Origin: Anaerolineae bacterium
GTDB lineage: Bacteria > Chloroflexota > Anaerolineae > UBA1429
DNA: 10,370 bases
Assembly (NCBI GenBank): GCA_016928125.1
Contig: JAFGLK010000199.1
Coordinates: 1 to 10,370 of the forward strand
Direction of reading: 5' to 3'
Shown here in pieces: positions 1-5,214 of the stretch. A program made the position numbers and the translations under genes. Each line of letters begins with the position of its first letter. Position 1 is the first letter of the stretch. The notes beneath the pieces were generated by a model. That model made no database searches. It was not told where the DNA came from and worked only from the letters and a program-made list of their open reading frames with translations.

Positions 1-506
1 ACCTGGCCCCGCGTCAGCCGCACCTTGACGCCCAGGATCACATCGCGGTGCGCCTCAATCGTCTGTAACGCCTTGGCCACGTTGGCCCAACGGATCTCGT
101 CCAACTCGCCGATCTCAGCAGAGACCATGCCTTGGGCCGAGATGTTGAGCGTGGCGTAGAGTCGCGTGGCCGAGGCCTCGATCACGTACTTGCGGAACCC
201 CAGAAACGTGTCCGCGCCCGCCGAGCCTGCATCCACGGCCGTGGTCACGCCCCGCGCCAGGCAATGCGGATCCGGCGCGATCCCATAGTGCGAAACGCCC
301 TCAAAGACGTGCACATGCAGGTCGATCATTCCGGGCGCCAGCAGGTGCTCCGACGCCTCGACCACCTCATCGGCCTGCCAGGCGGGGATGTTTCCCTCAA
401 CGGCAGCCACGATCCCCTTGGCAAAGGCCACATCCCGCGGGGCGTGCAGTCCTTGAGCCGGGTCGACCAACGTCGCGCCCTTGATGAGCAGATCGTACAG
501 AGCCAT
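1..506 (-). CDS. Amidohydrolase/deacetylase family metallohydrolase, N-terminal 168 residues (3' end beyond window)
   Basis: The reverse strand is open from an ATG at 504-506 to the window edge, giving 168 residues; the C-terminal part of the TIM barrel lies outside. The protein begins MALYDLLIKGATLVDPAQG, the usual N-terminal beta-sandwich opening of cyclic amidohydrolases. It then has the metal motif DLHVHVF (residues 62-68, H64 and H66 as metal ligands), GVTTAVDAGSAGADTF (86-101), YVIE (107-110), NIS (121-123) and GVKVR (159-163), where K161 is the likely carboxylated bridging lysine. This order matches the subfamily often annotated amidohydrolase/deacetylase (EF_0837-like), which is related to dihydroorotases. 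Such enzymes hydrolyse an amide, lactam or acyl bond in the cytoplasm with two metals; the substrate cannot be read from sequence. The start is supported by a strong GGAGGAGA ribosome-binding site at 515-522. It lies 36 nt after VanW on the same strand, so co-transcription is likely. Dihydroorotase proper is the main alternative. Confidence 0.85.
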   Translation of the reverse strand, partial: MALYDLLIKGATLVDPAQGLHAPRDVAFAKGIVAAVEGNIPAWQADEVVEASEHLLAPGMIDLHVHVFEGVSHYGIAPDPHCLARGVTTAVDAGSAGADTFLGFRKYVIEASATRLYATLNISAQGMVSAEIGELDEIRWANVAKALQTIEAHRDVILGVKVRLTRGQ

Positions 507-511
507 ACTCG

Positions 512-522
512 TCTTCTCCTCC
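512..522 (-). promoter_or_regulatory. Shine-Dalgarno region of the amidohydrolase gene
   Basis: On the minus strand this reads GGAGGAGAAGA and ends 5 nt before the ATG at 506; the GGAGG core is 11 nt upstream. It is the strongest ribosome-binding site in the window and fixes the start of the amidohydrolase. The same 11 bases are perfectly complementary to the linker of the proposed small RNA (positions 2742-2752), so this may also be a target site. The site is seen directly; regulation is inference. Confidence 0.75.
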
Positions 523-536
523 AGGTGATCTCACGT

Positions 537-554
537 GCGGCGCTATGGCGCCGC
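537..554 (-). promoter_or_regulatory. Perfect GC hairpin spanning the VanW stop codon (intercistronic)
   Basis: Two perfect 7-bp arms, GCGGCGC (537-543) and GCGCCGC (548-554), enclose a 4-nt loop. The VanW TAG stop (543-545 on the minus strand) lies in the loop and arm. No T-run follows, so it is not a canonical intrinsic terminator. It could be an intercistronic RNA structure that tunes mRNA stability, pausing or coupling between VanW and the amidohydrolase, whose ribosome-binding site starts 15 nt downstream. The structure is seen; the role is inference. Confidence 0.45.
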
Positions 555-2513
555 GACAGCCTGTTGATTCTCGCTAGGCCCGCGCTTGAAGCGGGCGGGC
601 CAGGGCCCGTAGCGGCTGAACAGCTCCTCTCGCACTGTCTCCTGGCCTGGCACCTCGATGACGCGATAGATGCGCACGTCGAGGCCATCGCGAGCGCGCT
701 CCACCTGCACCGTCTGGCCCGGCGCGAGCGTAAAGTCGTCCTCATACACGGGCTCGCCGGCCGCCACGGGATTCTCGCTCTCTGGCCCCTCCAGGCTCAC
801 TTTCCGGCCCGACGAGCGCCCATAGAACCGGAAGAAGAGCTTGGCGTTGGTCTCGTCCACCTCGGTGCGAATCAGGATCGGCGTGTCGGCGTCGTTCTGA
901 AAGCGCATATCCGCCAGGGGCGAGAACACCGCCGCGTCCAGCCCCAAGGGCGGCTCGTACCAACTCACCCGATAGGTATGGGGTCGCCGCTCTACAATGG
1001 GATAGCCGCCCCAGAAGGCTGCCCGGAAGCAGGTGGTGCTCACCTGGCAGACGCCGCCGCCCGGCCCCAGCAGCGTGCGATCGCCATAGATCACCCAGGA
1101 GAGGCTGTAGCCGTTGGCCACGGTCACCAGGCCCAGGTGGTCGAGGAAGGAGAAGGTGCTCTCCCGTGGCACCACCACGCCGTCAAAGCGCGCCGTGCTC
1201 ACTTGAATATTCTGCAGGCGATCCGGCGTCGAGCCCTGAAAGCTGGTCTCGCCCTCACTGATCAGATCCAGCGGCAGCAGAGCCTCCAGGTCAGCTCGAG
1301 TCACCCGCGGCGCCAGCGGAGCCACGGGCAGCGCCACCGTGCGCTCCTCGCCCAGGCAGGCCTGGGCCACCTGCGCCACCGCCGCCTCCAGATCAAAGGC
1401 ATACCCGTATTGGCCAGCCCACACCGTGGTGAGTGCGCCCGTGGCCGCATCATAGCTGTAGCGGCCCTCTCGTGGCGTCTGCGCAATCTCGTCCACCAGG
1501 GGCATCAGAAAGGACCGAATGCGTTGCCGATCCACGTCGACTTGCAGTGTGGCCCCCTCCTCGTCAGGCGTCCGATTGACGGTCAGCCACGAAGACAGTA
1601 CCGCCTGGTCGATGGCCCAGCGCCGAGGCGCCGAGGCCACGCTCCCATCGGCGCGCAATACAGGCAGCTCGCAGGTGAGCACGATCGGGGCGCTCAGCAC
1701 GGTCGCGGCCCGCTCTCGCGCGCCCGCCACCTCAGTCAGAGGCGGGACGATCTCGCGAAAGACCAGTGCCACCCGCACGGGCTCGTCCGCGGCAACGCTG
1801 AGCGACGCCCGCATCCACACGGGGCTGCGCCGCTCCAGCAAACGGAGCAACCGTGGCTCATGGCCCCAACCTGAGCGCCCGAGGCTGCCTTGCACCGCGC
1901 CCTGGACCGCCCTGCGGGTGGCGGTCAGATCCAGCTCGCGACCCACCTGAGGCGTGCCCGATTCGGCCCGCAGCCCCGCCACCTGCAGGCTCGCCCGCCG
2001 GGTGGGATGCCCCACCTGGCGCGCGATCTGCCGCAGCGGCACGATGCTAGGGCCGGGCTCCAGCCGAAACGCCGGCACGATGTCATAGCCCCACCAGAGC
2101 AGTTGCAGCCGCTCAAGCAGGTCATATCGAAAGATGCCCGAGCGGCCCATGGCCCAGGCCTCGGCAATGGCCTGCTCCAACTCCCAGAGGCCGCCCAGGT
2201 CCTCAGTGGAGAGGGTCCACTCTTCCTGAGCAGTGTGCAGGGTCACATAGGGATAGGCCTGCGTGTGGAGTGTCGTGCGCAGCCGCTCGAGCGCTTCCTT
2301 CTGCCCCAGACCCCCAACGGGCACGCCCAGGACCGAGATGCCCTCAAAGAGGAGGCCGCCACTCTCTGTGGATCGCAGGCCAGAGTAGCGGACGTTGTAG
2401 GCCAGGACGGCCAGCCCGGCCACGGATACCAGCAGCAGACAGCTAAGCCACAGAGCCAGGCTGATGTGGAAGAGGGTCAACCCCAGACTGCGCCGCGATT
2501 TCCGCGTCGACAT
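543..2513 (-). CDS. VanW family membrane-anchored cell-envelope protein with C-terminal G5-like domain
   Basis: A 656-residue protein. It has a short basic N-terminus (MSTRKSRRSLG), one transmembrane helix (about 13-39) and a large extracytoplasmic part. About 70-180 and 265-400 look like two copies of the putative peptidoglycan-binding domain that commonly precedes VanW, with WTLSTEDLGGL (99-109) and RWAIDQAVLSSWL (298-310). The VanW domain spans about 415-570: LISEGETSF (417-425), VPRESTFSF (448-456), the hallmark GPGGGVCQVST (483-493) and RPHTYRVSWYEPPLGLDA (510-527). Residues 580-645 (PGQTVQVER, IEVPGQETVREELFSRYG) resemble a G5 domain, a wall or polysaccharide-binding module. VanW is known from vancomycin-resistance clusters but has no firmly assigned reaction, and many relatives are unrelated to resistance; I infer only a cell-wall role. 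The ATG at 2513 gives a clean signal-anchor. No good Shine-Dalgarno precedes it, and an overlapping upstream ATG is out of frame. It has its own promoter candidate and is probably transcribed with the amidohydrolase. Confidence 0.93.
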   Translation of the reverse strand: MSTRKSRRSLGLTLFHISLALWLSCLLLVSVAGLAVLAYNVRYSGLRSTESGGLLFEGISVLGVPVGGLGQKEALERLRTTLHTQAYPYVTLHTAQEEWTLSTEDLGGLWELEQAIAEAWAMGRSGIFRYDLLERLQLLWWGYDIVPAFRLEPGPSIVPLRQIARQVGHPTRRASLQVAGLRAESGTPQVGRELDLTATRRAVQGAVQGSLGRSGWGHEPRLLRLLERRSPVWMRASLSVAADEPVRVALVFREIVPPLTEVAGARERAATVLSAPIVLTCELPVLRADGSVASAPRRWAIDQAVLSSWLTVNRTPDEEGATLQVDVDRQRIRSFLMPLVDEIAQTPREGRYSYDAATGALTTVWAGQYGYAFDLEAAVAQVAQACLGEERTVALPVAPLAPRVTRADLEALLPLDLISEGETSFQGSTPDRLQNIQVSTARFDGVVVPRESTFSFLDHLGLVTVANGYSLSWVIYGDRTLLGPGGGVCQVSTTCFRAAFWGGYPIVERRPHTYRVSWYEPPLGLDAAVFSPLADMRFQNDADTPILIRTEVDETNAKLFFRFYGRSSGRKVSLEGPESENPVAAGEPVYEDDFTLAPGQTVQVERARDGLDVRIYRVIEVPGQETVREELFSRYGPWPARFKRGPSENQQAVAAP

Positions 2514-2543
2514 AGGTGCGCTTTGTCCGCCATGTGATCAGGA

Positions 2544-2560
2544 TGCGCTATTATAGCGCA
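2544..2560. repeat. Perfect 7-bp inverted repeat (possible operator) over the VanW -10
   Basis: The arms are TGCGCTA (2544-2550) and TAGCGCA (2554-2560), separated by TTA. The dyad covers the -10 element of the VanW promoter candidate, a classic place for a repressor site. No regulator gene that would obviously bind it is in the window. Confidence 0.45.
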
Positions 2561-2578
2561 CAGCGCGCCGAACGTCGC
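2550..2578 (-). promoter_or_regulatory. Promoter candidate for VanW, -10 inside an inverted repeat
   Basis: On the minus strand a perfect TATAAT -10 lies at 2550-2555, 17 nt after a weak -35 GCGACG (2573-2578, three of six consensus bases). Transcription would start near 2543, giving a leader of about 30 nt before the VanW ATG. The -10 is embedded in the perfect inverted repeat TGCGCTA-TTA-TAGCGCA (2544-2560), which lies upstream of the start point and so would act as DNA, for example as an operator. Bases are seen; promoter activity is inferred. Confidence 0.55.
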
Positions 2579-2681
2579 ATCGTCGAGGGATTTCCTCCAA
2601 GGCCTGCGCCACAGCGGCCGCGCTTCGGAGGCGAAAAGCGCCAGCCCGATGCCTGTCGAAACCAGGGGACAAGCTTGCCAC

Positions 2682-2735
2682 AAAATCCGACGGGCCTCTC
2701 CCATCGCCGCCCAATTGCGATGAGGAAGGCCCGTC
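2682..2735 (-). terminator. Intrinsic terminator-like hairpin, minus strand
   Basis: The outer stem is a perfect 8-bp pairing of GACGGGCC (2689-2696) with GGCCCGTC (2728-2735). The inner stem is CATCGC (2702-2707) with GCGATG (2717-2722), loop 9. In the 5-bp middle, minus-strand RNA forms one A-U, two G-U wobbles, one G-C and one mismatch, whereas plus-strand RNA would have two mismatches, so the structure favours the minus strand. GGATTTTG follows (TTTT at 2682-2685). The T-run is short, so termination may be partial. It could end the proposed small RNA, the kinase transcript, or both. Confidence 0.6.
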
Positions 2736-2838
2736 TACCAAGGAGGAGAAGAAGCGCTGTTCCTCGCGCCGGAATGAGGGAACAGCTATGTCACTCGCAG
2801 ATCATGAGGAGGCGTCGTCGATTTCCTTCTCATAATCC
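2682..2838 (-). ncRNA. Candidate structured small RNA (or VanW leader), about 155 nt
   Basis: This unit has no convincing open frame but a coherent minus-strand RNA layout. An extended -10 promoter (2845-2873) would start transcription near 2838. Three hairpins follow. Hairpin 1: 2825-2833 with 2804-2812, 9 bp with one imperfect pair, loop 12. Hairpin 2: GCTGTTCC (2756-2763) with GGAACAGC (2779-2786), perfect, plus two pairs beyond a bulge. Hairpin 3: 2689-2707 with 2717-2735, followed by TTTT. The 20-nt linker between hairpins 2 and 3 reads CTTCTTCTCCTCCTTGG on the RNA, an unpaired C/U-rich anti-Shine-Dalgarno stretch. It does not resemble 4.5S, 6S, RNase P or tmRNA as far as I can tell by eye. 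Alternatives are a leader or attenuator for VanW, or simply the 3' structured end of the kinase transcript. Everything beyond the base pairing is inference. Confidence 0.4.
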
Positions 2839-2844
2839 GCCCGC

Positions 2845-2873
2845 AGTATAGCAGACAGCAGACTCTCTGCCAT
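2845..2873 (-). promoter_or_regulatory. Promoter candidate for the small RNA, extended -10
   Basis: On the minus strand ATGGCA (2868-2873, four of six -35 bases) is followed after 17 nt by TATACT (2845-2850, five of six). A TGC directly precedes the -10 and makes it an extended -10 element, as at the kinase promoter. The start point near 2838 falls 5 nt before hairpin 1. The VanW start codon is about 325 nt further on, beyond the terminator-like hairpin. Confidence 0.45.
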
Positions 2874-3004
2874 CCGCCATTGCTGCCACTGCGATCTAGG
2901 CATTATGGCGTACACTCGACCTGAATCTCACCCTAGCGCACAGGCGGGGCTTGATATTCCGTCGCCAGCCCGACGGGCACTCCGCCACTCGAAACGCGCC
3001 GCGA
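2874..3004. other. Remainder of the 491-bp kinase-VanW gap: weak hairpin only
   Basis: No coding signal is visible here. CCGTCG (2959-2964) pairs with CGACGG (2971-2976) around a 6-nt loop, 29 nt after the kinase stop on the minus strand. The bases that follow (AATATCAAG) are not a T-run, so this is at best a weak terminator. A loose CATAAT at 2902-2907 (-) lacks a good -35 at 17 nt spacing. Confidence 0.3.
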
Positions 3005-4888
3005 TCAAGGGGCATCGAGCTCGGGCTCCGTCAGCGGGGTGATGGGGATCGCCACATGCACCACGGTGCCTTCACCGGGCTTTGAGTCGATCGTCACGCG
3101 CCCGCCAAACAGACGCGCGCGCTCGTGAATGCCCATCAAGCCCAGGCGACCCGAGTTCACCAGGGAGCTCGGATCGGTGGGTGCGTCGAATCCGACGCCG
3201 TCGTCTTGCACCTCGAGAGAGACCAGATGAGGCCGGTAAGTCAGGATCACGCTGGCATGGCTGGCCTGAGCGTGCCGCCGCACGTTGCTCAGCGCCTCCT
3301 GAGCCAGGCGATAGAGGCCCAGCTCCAACTCTGGCAAGAGATCCTGCTCCGTGCCATGCACGTGCACGTCCACCGAAAGGCCCTCTTCACGCTCCACGCG
3401 GGCGCCCAGGATCTCCATCGAGCGAGACAGCCCCAACTCCTCCAGGAGAGGAGGACGCAGGTCTCGGGTGAAGCGCCGGACAGACTGGAGCATATCGTCT
3501 ACGAGGTCGCGCAGACGACCAAGCTCCCCAGCCAGATCCGCACAGGGGTCCTCCTGCGCTCCTTCGGCTAGCTCCTGGGCCAACTCGATCCGCCGGCCCA
3601 GCACGATCAGGGCCTGAGCCGTATCATCGTGTAACTCGCGCGCCACCCGTTTGCGCTCTTGCTCCTGGCTGTTAAGAATCGAGACCACGTAGCTCTGGAT
3701 GTCGCTCCGGTACTTGCGCAGCTGGACCACCATCTGGTCAAAAGCCGTCCCCAGATCCCGCACCTCAGACGGCCCCACCTTGACCGAGAGCTCGATGTCG
3801 AACTCACCAGCAGCGACGCGGCCGGCTTGCGCGGCCAGCGTCTCTAGAGGGAGCACGATTCGGCTGCCAGCCAAAGCCAGGATGACGAGAGGCGTGGTCA
3901 CCAACAACGCGAGAAGCACGATCATTAGCTGGGCGTAGGGGCGCAGAGGGGCGACGATATCATCCCACAGCTCCCGGCTGAGCAGACCCCACCCCCCCCA
4001 CGACGGATCGGCAAAGAGCGAACTGGAGAGATGATCGAGCGAGATGGGCGCATAGCCCACCACCTCGATCCGCCCCCCCTCGTCCACGGTCTGCGCGCCG
4101 GACTCATTCTGAAGCAGGGACTCGACCGCAGGATGCCAGCTCATGTTCCGCCCGACAAGCTCCGCGTCCGGATGGTAGAGCACAAAACCTTGCTCATCTA
4201 CCAGGTAGGCATAGCCGCGCTCTCCCACCCGGACGCTTTCCACGGGCGTGCCTAGCCGCCCACCCTCAGCCGACCAGATGCCCAACACGCAGCCGGCAAA
4301 GCGGCCAAACGGGTCGTAAGCAGGCACCGCCACTGTGAGAATGCGCCGGCCCCGAGTATCTACATAGGTGTCGGAGCGCACAGGGCGCCGCAGTTGGCGC
4401 GTGCGCTCAAAGTAGCTCAGGCTACCCACCTGCTCGCCCAGGCTGCTCTCGGCGCGCATGGCCATGCCCGCCTCCGGGCTGTTCACCGCCGAGATCACCA
4501 GACCATCGGCGTTCGTGACGGCGAGCTCATCAAAGCGTTGCTGCAGCGCCATGTTGGCGTTCAGCAGGCGCCCCATGGCCTCGACGTCGCCTTGGCGCAC
4601 CTCGGGCGCCGCGGCCAACTGGCTCAGCAACAGCACCGACTCGCCCCAGTAATCGGCGATCTGTCGGGCGGCCAACTGGACCAGCTCCGCATCGCGTTCC
4701 TCAAGCAGAGTTTGGGTCATGCGTGTAAAGCCAAACACGCCCACCAGCGACAGCCCCAGCAACAGCGCCACGATCGGAATGGCGATCGATAGCATCAATT
4801 GGCCGCGCAGGCTTCTGGCGAAGCCTAGGTGGATGCGTTTGCGTAGACCCTTGCGGGCGCGTTGCTTGCTCTCCGGCGTATCGGTCAT
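3005..4888 (-). CDS. dCache-HAMP sensor histidine kinase, HisKA_3 (NarL/DegS) class
   Basis: A 627-residue transmembrane sensor kinase. It has a basic cytoplasmic N-terminus, TM1 (about 31-54) and an extracytoplasmic double-Cache domain (about 56-315). The Cache markers are YFERTRQLRRPVRSDTYVD (159-177) and the distal-lobe pattern GYAYLVDEQGFVLYHPD (225-241), WGLLSREL (300-307). TM2 is about 321-343, HAMP about 344-395 (RIVLPLETLAAQAGRVAAGEFD), followed by a helix. The HisKA_3 dimerisation domain contains ERKRVARELHDDTAQAL with phospho-acceptor H420. The ATPase domain has the N-box RLAQEALSNVRRHA (527-540, N535), DDGVGFD (562-568), GRLGLMGI (580-587) and GEGTVVHVAIP (606-616). All catalytic motifs are intact, so it should autophosphorylate. 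The family partner is a LuxR/NarL-type response regulator, and none is in this window, so it is an orphan here. dCache ligands are small molecules; the ligand is not deducible. Start: the ATG at 4888 lacks a clear Shine-Dalgarno and follows a leader of about 124 nt from the promoter candidate at 5019-5047. Confidence 0.95.
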   Translation of the reverse strand: MTDTPESKQRARKGLRKRIHLGFARSLRGQLMLSIAIPIVALLLGLSLVGVFGFTRMTQTLLEERDAELVQLAARQIADYWGESVLLLSQLAAAPEVRQGDVEAMGRLLNANMALQQRFDELAVTNADGLVISAVNSPEAGMAMRAESSLGEQVGSLSYFERTRQLRRPVRSDTYVDTRGRRILTVAVPAYDPFGRFAGCVLGIWSAEGGRLGTPVESVRVGERGYAYLVDEQGFVLYHPDAELVGRNMSWHPAVESLLQNESGAQTVDEGGRIEVVGYAPISLDHLSSSLFADPSWGGWGLLSRELWDDIVAPLRPYAQLMIVLLALLVTTPLVILALAGSRIVLPLETLAAQAGRVAAGEFDIELSVKVGPSEVRDLGTAFDQMVVQLRKYRSDIQSYVVSILNSQEQERKRVARELHDDTAQALIVLGRRIELAQELAEGAQEDPCADLAGELGRLRDLVDDMLQSVRRFTRDLRPPLLEELGLSRSMEILGARVEREEGLSVDVHVHGTEQDLLPELELGLYRLAQEALSNVRRHAQASHASVILTYRPHLVSLEVQDDGVGFDAPTDPSSLVNSGRLGLMGIHERARLFGGRVTIDSKPGEGTVVHVAIPITPLTEPELDAP

Positions 4889-5018
4889 GCGAGCATCTCA
4901 GGGGGCACAAGACGGTGATCGTGCGCGGCTTGGGCTCCTGAATCCGTTGCCAGATTCCGCACGACCACCCAGGACGACGACGTAAAGTGGAGGCTGGAGT
5001 GACCATCTCCCGGACTTG

Positions 5019-5047
5019 ATTATAGCATCAGCCCGAGCGACCGGCAA
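5019..5047 (-). promoter_or_regulatory. Promoter candidate for the histidine kinase, extended -10
   Basis: On the minus strand TTGCCG (5042-5047, four of six) is followed after exactly 17 nt by a perfect TATAAT (5019-5024), preceded by TGC to make an extended -10. The predicted start is near 5012, leaving about 124 nt of leader before the kinase ATG. This is one of the two best promoters in the window. Confidence 0.65.
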
Positions 5048-5127
5048 AGCACCAGCACACCCAGCCGATTATGGCCGGCGGCCGAGTCTATGCTTTCGAC
5101 CAGATCGCCAACCCAGCTCCGTGCTCA

Positions 5128-5156
5128 TTGACGCCACCCCGTCCGCATCCTATACT
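5128..5156 (+). promoter_or_regulatory. Sigma70-type promoter for the dehydrogenase
   Basis: TTGACG (5128-5133, five of six) and TATACT (5151-5156, five of six) are separated by exactly 17 nt. The start point would be near 5163, about 52 nt before the ATG at 5215. The promoter lies inside the upstream open-frame extension of the dehydrogenase, which argues that the extension is not translated. Confidence 0.7.
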
Positions 5157-5200
5157 GACGCGGCTTGCAGGCGCCCTGTTGGCAGCCCTACCAGATGCGC

Positions 5201-5206
5201 GAGGAG
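5201..5206 (+). promoter_or_regulatory. Ribosome-binding site of the dehydrogenase
   Basis: GAGGAG lies 8 nt before the ATG at 5215 and decides the start in favour of that codon over the upstream in-frame ATG at 5071. Confidence 0.7.
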
Positions 5207-5214
5207 TGTGGACC

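Larger units (their letters stand above)
4889..5214. other. Divergent intergenic region between kinase and dehydrogenase
   Basis: These 326 bp hold two outward-facing promoters, one at 5019-5047 (-) and one at 5128-5156 (+), with about 80 bp between the two -35 elements. The minus-side leader (4889-5012) contains a small imperfect stem, GAATC (4940-4944) with GATTC (4953-4957). I see no gene or recognisable riboswitch. The layout would allow shared control of the two genes, but no clear dyad operator is visible. Confidence 0.5.

Noticed and set aside
132..1874. 580-residue open frame on the plus strand across the amidohydrolase and VanW genes
   Set aside because: It is antisense to two genes with clear family motifs, is Arg/His/Ala-rich with no recognisable domain, and is the usual shadow of GC-rich coding DNA.
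543..2513. VanW as evidence of a vancomycin-resistance cluster
   Set aside because: No vanH, vanA-type ligase, vanX or vanS/vanR partner is present. VanW-domain proteins are widespread outside resistance clusters.
2682..2838. Identity of the structured region as 4.5S, 6S, RNase P or tmRNA
   Set aside because: None of the conserved motifs of these RNAs that I know is visible on either strand.
2516..2851. 111-residue plus-strand open frame (and two minus-strand frames) in the kinase-VanW gap
   Set aside because: Arg/Pro-rich composition, no ribosome-binding site and no domain. The frame runs through the hairpins and the VanW promoter.
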